DNA of 7,068 bases, taken from positions 1 to 7,068 of the forward strand of contig SFZC01000096.1 in NCBI GenBank assembly GCA_004558955.1, written 5' to 3'. Of the stretch, positions 1 through 5,433 are shown in pieces. Positions within the stretch are counted from its first letter, which is position 1; each line of letters begins with the position of its first letter. Under the pieces are notes generated by a model. It was not told the DNA's origin and ran no database searches. It saw only the letters and a program-made list of their open reading frames with translations. This DNA is from a bacterium. GTDB lineage: Bacteria > Cyanobacteriota > Vampirovibrionia > Gastranaerophilales > Gastranaerophilaceae. A program made the translations under genes and the position numbers.

Positions 1-261
1 CATTGAAAGCATTTCTTTAACACCATATTTTAATTTGAACAAATTTTTAGTATTTTGTTTTTTCATCAAATACATTACGGGAATTGAAACACCCGCAACA
101 GAACCGGACAATGCCTTAAATTTATCCCATTTGGTAACTGTAGATTCCGGATTTTTTTGAGACATATTAATGTGACCGTATGCAACTTTACTGTTTCCGT
201 TTTGGAAATTGCTCATACGATGTAACGTCTGATTATACGCTGTAACCGCTTCTATAGGCAT
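1..261 (-). CDS. Partial small membrane protein, unknown function (3' end outside window)
   Basis: This is an open frame from ATG at 261 down to the window edge, giving 87 residues without a stop; the C-terminus lies outside the window. AGGA at 268-271, six bases upstream, supports the start. The first 50 or so residues are polar and contain an asparagine/glutamine-rich patch (residues 18-23). One hydrophobic, glycine/serine-rich segment follows (about residues 50-66, ALSGSVAGVSIPVMYLM) and is closed by two lysines, as expected for a membrane helix with its positive side facing the cytoplasm. There is no signal peptide. I do not recognise a named family. The style resembles small membrane proteins of gut Melainabacteria, but this is an impression only. 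The gene has its own promoter at 302-329, so it is probably transcribed independently of the upstream minus-strand gene. Confidence 0.75.
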   Translation of the reverse strand, partial: MPIEAVTAYNQTLHRMSNFQNGNSKVAYGHINMSQKNPESTVTKWDKFKALSGSVAGVSIPVMYLMKKQNTKNLFKLKYGVKEMLSM

Positions 262-286
262 TACGAATCCTTATATTACCAATTAG

Positions 287-299
287 TGTACTTTGTACA
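287..299. promoter_or_regulatory. Palindrome over predicted transcription start (candidate operator)
   Basis: The sequence is TGTAC-TTT-GTACA, a perfect inverted repeat with 5-bp arms and a 3-bp centre. It begins three bases downstream of the -10 box of the minus-strand promoter, so it covers the predicted start of transcription near 295. A dimeric repressor bound there would block initiation. The symmetry and position are visible in the sequence. The regulator and the role as an operator are inference. Confidence 0.4.
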
Positions 300-301
300 G
301 T

Positions 302-329
302 AGTATAATCAAAAAAAATATATTGTAAA
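302..329 (-). promoter_or_regulatory. Sigma70-type promoter of the truncated minus-strand gene
   Basis: Read on the minus strand, TTTACA (324-329) is followed after 16 bases by TATACT (302-307). Both hexamers match the consensus at five of six positions. The predicted start is near 295, giving a leader of about 34 bases that includes the AGGA ribosome site. The spacer holds a run of eight T residues. The -35 box lies just four bases past the stop codon of the upstream gene, so the two genes can be transcribed separately. Confidence 0.6.
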
Positions 330-332
330 GAC

Positions 333-1355
333 CTAAAATCTTATTTTAAAAGGCAAATTTACGGTTTGAGTTGCACTGATAGGCAATATTGACCAGTCAA
401 CACCGTTTATGTAATCATTAACTTTTATGTCTGAAATATTGTTATTTTCATCATATTTTGCACTATATTCTCTCAACAATTTATGATTTCTGTCAAATAA
501 TTTTTCTTTGACAACATTGCCAGCCTCGTCTTTTTCAAAAACGGTGTCTATATACAAATCAGGTAATGAGGTTGTGTAATAACAAAATTTATCTTCATTA
601 ACCTGTGAATACGCTTCAACTTGTCCGTCTTTATCATAAACGGTATGAACACCCGTTGAATAGTAATATTCTTCCAAAAGGTCACCGTCAGCGGAATTTT
701 TCACATATTTATAAATCCCGTCAAGTCCCGTTTTATTAATTCTTCTTTCCAAAGATTCGACATATAAAAGGCTGTCATCATTCTTATCATAAGTCATACA
801 ATCCGTAACAAGTCCGTTTGAGTCGAAATTACAGGATTTATATGTTTCGCCGTTTTCTTCATCACTCAAAATTTGAGAATATTTATTATCAAAGAATTTA
901 CCGTCCTTTATCAAAACTTCTAATTTTTCAAGATTTGTCGATGCGTTTACAAAATTAGGGGTATTTTCAACAAAATAACGATTTTTATTGTAAGAATATT
1001 TACTTATTATCGGTGAAATTTTCGGTACGCAAAAATCAGGATTTTCGCCAGTGAAACAATTTTCATCATTTTTAGAATATTCAAAACGTACAAGTTCTAA
1101 CGAATTAAAATCATTTTTTACGATATAAAAAAACGATTTGTTCGGATTTGATACAAAGGCTTCACTTGGCCAATCTTTAGAAAACGAAACATTGTCATTA
1201 TCCGCAATGGTTTGCAACCTGTTTACAATATTTAGCGACATTTTATCTTCAAGTTGCAAAATCCCGTTTATTGTCGCATCAGAAGCTGATGCAAAATTTG
1301 TCACACCACCCAACATACAAAGGGCAACAAAAAATTTTAATAAATTCTTTTTCAT
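333..1355 (-). CDS. Secreted protein with YD-like repeats, unknown function
   Basis: This is a 340-residue predicted periplasmic or extracellular protein. Residues 1-24 form a Sec signal peptide: a Lys-Lys start, a hydrophobic core and a likely cut after Ala-Ser-Ala at residue 24. The mature part is rich in Asp, Asn and Tyr. From about residue 175 on it carries loosely repeated strand-turn-strand units of the form YD-x-(D/N)-G-x-V, for example FDSNGLVTD (177-185), YDKDGQVEAY (240-249), EAGNVVKEKLFDRN (277-290) and YDENNNISDI (301-310). These resemble YD/RHS or YwqK-type antiparallel repeats. Mature cysteines at 100, 109, 175, 186 and 258 could form disulfides. There is no lipobox and no membrane segment after the signal. 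ATG is preceded by AGGTAGGA (1360-1367). The gene starts 68 bases after the TPR gene on the same strand and I saw no clear promoter between them, so co-transcription is possible. No enzyme motif was seen. Confidence 0.85.
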   Translation of the reverse strand: MKKNLLKFFVALCMLGGVTNFASASDATINGILQLEDKMSLNIVNRLQTIADNDNVSFSKDWPSEAFVSNPNKSFFYIVKNDFNSLELVRFEYSKNDENCFTGENPDFCVPKISPIISKYSYNKNRYFVENTPNFVNASTNLEKLEVLIKDGKFFDNKYSQILSDEENGETYKSCNFDSNGLVTDCMTYDKNDDSLLYVESLERRINKTGLDGIYKYVKNSADGDLLEEYYYSTGVHTVYDKDGQVEAYSQVNEDKFCYYTTSLPDLYIDTVFEKDEAGNVVKEKLFDRNHKLLREYSAKYDENNNISDIKVNDYINGVDWSILPISATQTVNLPFKIRF

Positions 1356-1423
1356 TAATTCCTACCTATCAAAATAATAATAAAGAAAAAGCAACACCTT
1401 AACATCATCTGATAATATTAAAA

Positions 1424-2191
1424 TTAAACGATTTCAAGTTTTACTTTGCGTTGATTATTATTTTTCGGTTCAATTTTGCGTAGGTTTTCAATTCTTGTCA
1501 AAACCTTCACGGCTTTTTCATCTTGAGGTTCAGCCGATAAAAATTTGCGGTAATATCTTTTGGCCTCTCGAGAATTTCCCAACTTGTCAAAACATAAACC
1601 AATTTCAGAATAAACTTTTGTATATTTAGGATTAATTTTCAATGCATTCAAATATAAACTCAACGCTTGACTATACAAGCCCATTTTTGAAAGCAAATAG
1701 GATTTTCTCAAATAAGCACTAATATAATTCGGTGAATTTTCAATCAATTTTTGATAAATCATCATTGCCATATCAGGTTCATCACAACATTCATGTGCCA
1801 AACCCAAATTGTAGATAACTTCGGGATTTTCAGGCTCAAGTTGAATTGACTGAATAAAACATTTTATAGCCTTACACGGAGTATCCTCTGCCATGTGACA
1901 CAAACCGAGTTGATAAAAATAATCGGATTTATCAGAATCAAGCATAACGGCTTTTTCCAAATATTCAACCGCTTTGGTTAATTTACCCCATTTTTTATAG
2001 CAAACACCAAGTAAATAGTAAATTTCCGCATTATTTCTATCAAGAAGTAAAGCGTTCAAATAATTTGATACTGCTTCCTTAAACTCATTATTCGCAAAAA
2101 AACTGTCCCCTTTTGTTTTGAATGTGTTATTAATGAGGGCTTTTGAAACAACAGGGCTCATATAACACGACTTTAAATCATTACTGCTCAA
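1424..2191 (-). CDS. TPR repeat protein, probable cytoplasmic scaffold
   Basis: This 255-residue protein consists almost entirely of six consecutive 34-residue tetratricopeptide repeats, at about residues 21-54, 55-88, 89-122, 123-156, 157-190 and 191-224. A short basic tail follows (RKIEPKNNNQRKVKLEIV, 238-255). The repeats show the usual pattern, such as YYLLGVCYKKWGKLTKAVEYLEKAV (58-82), with prolines or acidic turns between units. TPR arrays bind peptides or partner proteins; the partner cannot be read from the sequence. There is no signal peptide or membrane segment, so it should be cytoplasmic. It has eight cysteines, many for this fold. The start is TTG at 2191, because AGAGGA lies seven bases upstream and the first in-frame ATG (codon 11) has no ribosome site. 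The gene is divergent from the TolC-hairpin-like pair, with 115 bases between the starts, so a shared function is conceivable but unproven. Confidence 0.9.
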   Translation of the reverse strand: MSSNDLKSCYMSPVVSKALINNTFKTKGDSFFANNEFKEAVSNYLNALLLDRNNAEIYYLLGVCYKKWGKLTKAVEYLEKAVMLDSDKSDYFYQLGLCHMAEDTPCKAIKCFIQSIQLEPENPEVIYNLGLAHECCDEPDMAMMIYQKLIENSPNYISAYLRKSYLLSKMGLYSQALSLYLNALKINPKYTKVYSEIGLCFDKLGNSREAKRYYRKFLSAEPQDEKAVKVLTRIENLRKIEPKNNNQRKVKLEIV

Positions 2192-2198
2192 CTCTTTT

Positions 2199-2204
2199 TC
2201 CTCT
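2199..2204 (-). promoter_or_regulatory. Ribosome binding site that fixes the TTG start of the TPR gene
   Basis: On the minus strand this reads AGAGGA, with AGGA seven bases ahead of the TTG at 2189-2191. The alternative ATG ten codons later (2159-2161) is preceded by TTAAAGTCGTGTT, which lacks any such site. The TTG start is therefore preferred. Confidence 0.7.
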
Positions 2205-2211
2205 TTCGTTT

Positions 2212-2240
2212 ATTGTAGATTTTATTTCAAATTTGTTGAA
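2212..2240 (-). promoter_or_regulatory. Possible promoter of the TPR gene
   Basis: On the minus strand, TACAAT (2212-2217, five of six consensus positions) lies 17 bases after TTCAAC (2235-2240, weak). A start near 2205 would place the AGAGGA ribosome site at the very 5' end of the message, so the leader would be short. The -35 box is poor. A small inverted repeat ACATC-CGTAA-GATGT (2240-2254) sits just upstream and could bind a regulator. Confidence 0.3.
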
Positions 2241-2270
2241 CATCCGTAAGATGTAAAAATTAATCAATCG

Positions 2271-2300
2271 TTGGATTTATTAATATAATTGTGCTATAAC
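2271..2300 (+). promoter_or_regulatory. Extended -10 promoter for a probably leaderless message
   Basis: TTGGAT (2271-2276) is followed after 18 bases by TATAAC (2295-2300), which is preceded by TG plus one base (2292-2294), a complete extended -10 element. Initiation seven bases past the -10 falls on the A of the ATG at 2307. No Shine-Dalgarno sequence lies between the -10 box and the ATG, which fits a leaderless transcript. A second perfect -10 hexamer, TATAAT (2284-2289), has only a weak -35 partner and would give a leader of about 11 bases, also without a ribosome site. Confidence 0.55.
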
Positions 2301-2306
2301 AGTAAT

Positions 2307-3134
2307 ATGGAAAAGAAGATTTTTGTATTAGGGATAGCTTGTATATTAACATTGTCGCAAACACTTGCCATGGGGGAAGAAATCCACTTGGGCGAAGTTG
2401 AGCAAACAAAAATAGAATTACCTAAGGTTGAAGTAAAAAACCAAGCGTCTATGGTTATCAGCGAAAAAGAAATTATGGACGAAATTATAAAACTTCAAAA
2501 AGAAAAGGATATGGACGACATTGACAACCTTTGGAAAGGAACAGTCGAAAATAATCAGGTTATAGGTTTTGCACTGAAAAAACTTTCAACACCTGAAAGC
2601 CAACGCCGTATCCACTCTTCACTTATGGCAAAAACCCTGTCCGCTATCGTATCTGGTGCAGCACTTGCTCCGTCTTTGGTAGGGGCTGATTATGCAATCC
2701 AATCCGGAAGTTACGCTGCGGGCAGAATGATTCAAAACTTTATTAACAGAAAAAATATTCCGCAAGAAGTTCCGCTGACAGATACCGAATTGATTGAATT
2801 GGCAGGTCTTGTAGAAAGCTTGCAGGACAAAATTATCAATGCGTATTACAATTACAAAAATGCACTGTCTCAGTTGAAAGAAGTTCGCTCTCGTGAAATG
2901 CTTTACAGTAAAAATTATGTAAAAGCAATGGATGAAGAAGACTTTTTAGAAATCGCAATATCTTCCGCATTATACAAAGACATGCAACTTGAAGAATACA
3001 AATATGCACAAATGGCTAAAAAATATCACTTGGAACTTCAACGTCTTGCAGGTAAAAAAGTTGTTGATAACTTAAATATGTATCAATATGATTACAATTC
3101 CACTTTAGTAGGAGGAACTAATGTTAAAAAATAA
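2307..3134 (+). CDS. Secreted TolC-hairpin-like protein A, unknown function
   Basis: This is a 275-residue exported protein. Residues 1-21 are a Sec signal peptide (Lys-Lys, hydrophobic core, likely cut after TLA). An acidic linker follows to about residue 50. Next comes a helix with LWKG and FALKKL motifs (75-93). A glycine/alanine-rich hydrophobic stretch spans about 110-145. A long predicted helical hairpin follows (158-249), starting LVESLQDKIINAYYNYKNAL and ending in LQRLAG, the layout of the long helices in TolC/OEP proteins. There is no second OEP repeat and no obvious beta-barrel strand pair. It is a paralogue of the next gene, to which residues 158-249 align almost without gaps. I chose ATG at 2307 because it opens the signal peptide; an in-frame TTG at 2289 lies inside the promoter. 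The 3' end overlaps the next gene by 14 bases, so the two form an operon. The TolC relationship is pattern recognition, not a search result. Confidence 0.85.
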   Translation: MEKKIFVLGIACILTLSQTLAMGEEIHLGEVEQTKIELPKVEVKNQASMVISEKEIMDEIIKLQKEKDMDDIDNLWKGTVENNQVIGFALKKLSTPESQRRIHSSLMAKTLSAIVSGAALAPSLVGADYAIQSGSYAAGRMIQNFINRKNIPQEVPLTDTELIELAGLVESLQDKIINAYYNYKNALSQLKEVRSREMLYSKNYVKAMDEEDFLEIAISSALYKDMQLEEYKYAQMAKKYHLELQRLAGKKVVDNLNMYQYDYNSTLVGGTNVKK

Positions 3135-4719
3135 AAACATTTTCGCAACAATATTATTATTGGGATTAACCGCAATTCCGGCATTCTCTGAGGAAATTTT
3201 GCCTGATATTGAGTTTCCGAAACCTCCCGCTTTTAGAGTCGGAATTTCTGAAATGCCTGAAAAACAGTATATCGAAGCCGAAGAAGTAAAAAGTGCAAAA
3301 GTTGAAAAAAGCTATGCAAAACTTGACAATTCACAAGATGCGGAAATCAATGACTACACTTACGCAGATTTAGATTTAAAAAGAATGTCAAAAGAAATTT
3401 CACAAGAACTTGAATATGACGGACAAGACATGTTATCGGATTTGTCTTTGCTATGGCAAGGTGCAGCAATGCAAAGCGAAACAATAAATTTCGCACTGTA
3501 TAAACTTGCAAACCCTGATGCTGATAAACCTGATGAAAAATCAATCAAAAAAGTTTTGACAACAATCGCAAGTATGTCAACCCTTGTCGGTGCCGGAATC
3601 GGGAACCCGATTATCGCAGGCACTTCACTTATCAGCGGAAACGTACTCGGGATTATGTCACAAGACACAAAAGCTCTTAACTACAAATACACAAAAGTAA
3701 ACGATGCAGATATGATTATTCTTATCCGTAAAGTCGAAGATTTGCAACAAAAAACAGTAGATTTATACTATGACTACATGAGTGCAAAAAAACAAGTCGA
3801 ACTCATCGCAGATTTAGTGAACGAACGTCAGGAAAAATTTGAGTATGCTCAAGCAAACAACGCACCAAGAGAACTAATCGTCATCACAGATGCGTATTAT
3901 AGAACAGCTCTTGATAAATTGAGAAACGCAAAATCAGAATTCTTCTCAAAAAGAGCAGCACTTGAACAATTTGTAGGGAATGAAACACTTTTACAATTCG
4001 AACAGGAATTAGCAGCAAAAGAAAGCGGTGAAAAAGTAGCAACCCAAACACCGCAAGAACAAGAGGCTCAAAACGAAGAGTATTCTAAAACCATTAAAAA
4101 TGTTGAAAACTATACTCAAAACCTGTCACAAAATCAACAAGGTAAAGAAAATTCAACCATTATGCTAAGAGGTGCGGAAGAAAACCAATTAAACATTGCG
4201 AAAAACGAATCCAACGTTAATGCGGACAAAGTTACGGGATTATCTTCAAACTTGCCGAACGACGAAAATGCAACCCAACCGACAAAAAACAAAAAAGGGG
4301 TCTTCAAAAAGTCTTCATCAAAAAATGAAGTAACTGAAACTACAGAAACAGAAAAGCAAGTAAAATCTTCAACAAAAAAAGTTAAGGAAAAGAAGGAAAA
4401 ACCTGCAAAAGTTAATAAACAGAAAATCAATCAGAACCTGATATTTTTACATAGAGAAAGACAAAACGCTGCTCAATCACAATCTCAAACTCAACAGGTT
4501 CAAACTGAACAACAAACAACACAAACGGTAACAACTCCACAGACTCAATTACCGGATATTTTACCGCCTGTTCAGCAAACCAACTATTCAAAAATCGACA
4601 CGTCTAACCTTCCGCCACTGGATGAGATAACTCCGCCAAAACTTGATGACGGATATTCAATCCACAGAGAATACGATTTCGGAGGTTATGGTAATGCAAA
4701 TAGTGACTTACCGCTGTAA
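3121..4719 (+). CDS. Secreted TolC-hairpin-like protein B with low-complexity C-terminal tail
   Basis: This is a 532-residue exported protein. Its signal peptide spans residues 1-23 (cut after AFS). An acidic linker runs to about 85. The core (about 100-290) is paralogous to the preceding protein: LWQG and FALYKL (111-129), a glycine-rich hydrophobic stretch (145-179) and a helical hairpin (194-286) with KVEDLQQKTVDLYYDYMSAK and a final LEQFVG. This resembles one half of a TolC/OEP protein without its barrel strands. From about residue 300 the protein becomes low-complexity: a Gln/Asn/Glu-rich part, a Lys-rich basic part (388-437), a Gln/Thr-rich part (450-475) and a proline-rich end with LPDILPP, LPPLDEITPP and FGGYG. 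GGAGGA sits four bases before the ATG. The start overlaps the upstream gene by 14 bases and the end overlaps the downstream gene by 26. The tail could span the periplasm or bind peptidoglycan or partner proteins; this is inference. Confidence 0.87.
   Translation: MLKNKNIFATILLLGLTAIPAFSEEILPDIEFPKPPAFRVGISEMPEKQYIEAEEVKSAKVEKSYAKLDNSQDAEINDYTYADLDLKRMSKEISQELEYDGQDMLSDLSLLWQGAAMQSETINFALYKLANPDADKPDEKSIKKVLTTIASMSTLVGAGIGNPIIAGTSLISGNVLGIMSQDTKALNYKYTKVNDADMIILIRKVEDLQQKTVDLYYDYMSAKKQVELIADLVNERQEKFEYAQANNAPRELIVITDAYYRTALDKLRNAKSEFFSKRAALEQFVGNETLLQFEQELAAKESGEKVATQTPQEQEAQNEEYSKTIKNVENYTQNLSQNQQGKENSTIMLRGAEENQLNIAKNESNVNADKVTGLSSNLPNDENATQPTKNKKGVFKKSSSKNEVTETTETEKQVKSSTKKVKEKKEKPAKVNKQKINQNLIFLHRERQNAAQSQSQTQQVQTEQQTTQTVTTPQTQLPDILPPVQQTNYSKIDTSNLPPLDEITPPKLDDGYSIHREYDFGGYGNANSDLPL
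4681..4685 (+). promoter_or_regulatory. Ribosome binding site inside the upstream gene, fixes the LipM-like start
   Basis: GGAGG encodes part of the FGGYG motif near the end of the 532-residue protein and also lies eight bases before the ATG at 4694. The ATG at 4688 is only two bases away, too close, and the in-frame ATG at 4643 would add 17 residues that do not fit the family. The site therefore selects 4694 and implies translational coupling. Confidence 0.7.
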
Positions 4720-5341
4720 TACAGGCAAAGAAAATATGGCAATCGATGCCCAACTTCTTGAAGAGGCTATCAAAAACAAACTGACAGAACCGGTTTTCAG
4801 ACTATACGGCTGGAAGCCTGCTTGCGTATCACTTGGTCGAAATCAGAAGGAAGATTTTATCAATTTTGACTTATTAAAAAAGTTAAATATTGATGTAGTC
4901 AGAAGACTGACGGGCGGAAGAGCCTTATTACACGAGAACGAAATAACCTACAGTTTTGTCTGCCCGACAACTTATCTCAAAAACGGGGAACACGTTGTTT
5001 CTTCATACAAAGAAATTTCCCAAATTTTGATAAATAAATTCAAAAAACTTGGAATTGAACTGAATTTTGGAACATCAAAAGCAATCAAGACAAAATTTGA
5101 CTATTGTATGTTGTTATCAACGGGAGCAGATTTATGCCACAATAATAAAAAACTTATAGGCTCCGCTCAATGTCGAAAACACGGATATATCCTGCAACAC
5201 GGGTCAATCTTGTATGATTATGATAGGGAATTATTAGAAAAAATTTTCAACGAACCAATCGACACAAATTCAATAACTACAATAAAAGAAATTAACCCAA
5301 ACCTGACAAAAACTGACATAATCAAGGCTCTTTGTGATTAA
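4694..5341 (+). CDS. Octanoyl/lipoyl transferase of the LipM/LplA (BPL/LplA/LipB) family
   Basis: The 215-residue cytoplasmic enzyme should transfer an octanoyl or lipoyl group to the lysine of lipoyl domains (GcvH or 2-oxoacid dehydrogenase E2). Family signatures are clear: RLYGWKPACVSLGRNQ (36-51), RRLTGGRALLHENEITYSF (70-88), KKLIGSAQ (152-159) with the conserved Lys153, and ILQHGSILYD (166-175). Cys138 lies 18 residues before the Gly of GSAQ, the same spacing as the catalytic cysteine of Bacillus LipM as I recall it. Together with the RxTGGRA form of the motif, this favours a LipM- or LipL-type thiol acyltransferase over an ATP-dependent LplA ligase. LipM and LipL cannot be told apart here. 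The protein is shorter than LipM (about 280 residues); it ends at IIKALCD, just where a final helix is usually found. It overlaps the preceding gene by 26 bases, so it is likely in that operon. Confidence 0.85.
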   Translation: MQIVTYRCNTGKENMAIDAQLLEEAIKNKLTEPVFRLYGWKPACVSLGRNQKEDFINFDLLKKLNIDVVRRLTGGRALLHENEITYSFVCPTTYLKNGEHVVSSYKEISQILINKFKKLGIELNFGTSKAIKTKFDYCMLLSTGADLCHNNKKLIGSAQCRKHGYILQHGSILYDYDRELLEKIFNEPIDTNSITTIKEINPNLTKTDIIKALCD

Positions 5342-5368
5342 AAAATATAAATTAATTCAAAATGGTTA

Positions 5369-5397
5369 TTGATAAAAAAAAGGATTAATAGTAAAAT
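5369..5397 (+). promoter_or_regulatory. Near-consensus promoter for the nucleotidyltransferase gene
   Basis: TTGATA (5369-5374) and TAAAAT (5392-5397) are separated by exactly 17 bases. Each hexamer matches the sigma70 consensus at five of six positions. The start is predicted near 5404, giving a leader of about 30 bases that includes AGGGA at 5426-5430 before the ATG at 5434. The promoter lies entirely within the 92-base gap, so the downstream gene need not depend on the upstream operon. Confidence 0.65.
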
Positions 5398-5433
5398 TTA
5401 CTAAAGGAAACTATAGAAACTTAGTAGGGAAAT

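Noticed and set aside
304..309. Perfect TATAAT on the plus strand
   Set aside because: No -35 partner exists at the right distance, and the downstream plus strand has no gene, only antisense sequence.
311..343. AAGA/TCTT hairpin plus eight T residues after the YD-like protein gene, considered as a terminator
   Set aside because: The stem is only four pairs and the T-run falls inside the spacer of a better-supported promoter.
1138..1377. Plus-strand open frame of 79 codons
   Set aside because: It lies antisense to the 5' part of the secreted YD-like protein gene, has no ribosome site, and has no recognisable protein character.
1399..1421. Ten-pair hairpin just after the TPR gene stop codon, considered as a terminator
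   Set aside because: All pairs are A-U or G-U, and no uninterrupted U-run follows directly, so it should be too weak to terminate.
2318..2344. Cysteine at residue 12 of secreted protein A, considered as a lipoprotein signal
   Set aside because: It is preceded by Gly-Ile-Ala, without the Leu/Val/Ile at -3, and lies too early in the hydrophobic core; a standard signal peptidase I site at residue 21 fits better.
3347..3668. Two overlapping minus-strand open frames
   Set aside because: Both are antisense to the well-supported 532-residue secreted protein gene, and neither has a coding signature of its own.
4134..4430. Minus-strand open frame with Phe/Ser-rich, membrane-like translation
   Set aside because: The apparent hydrophobicity is the mirror image of the lysine/glutamate-rich tail on the other strand (AAA and GAA codons read as TTT and TTC).
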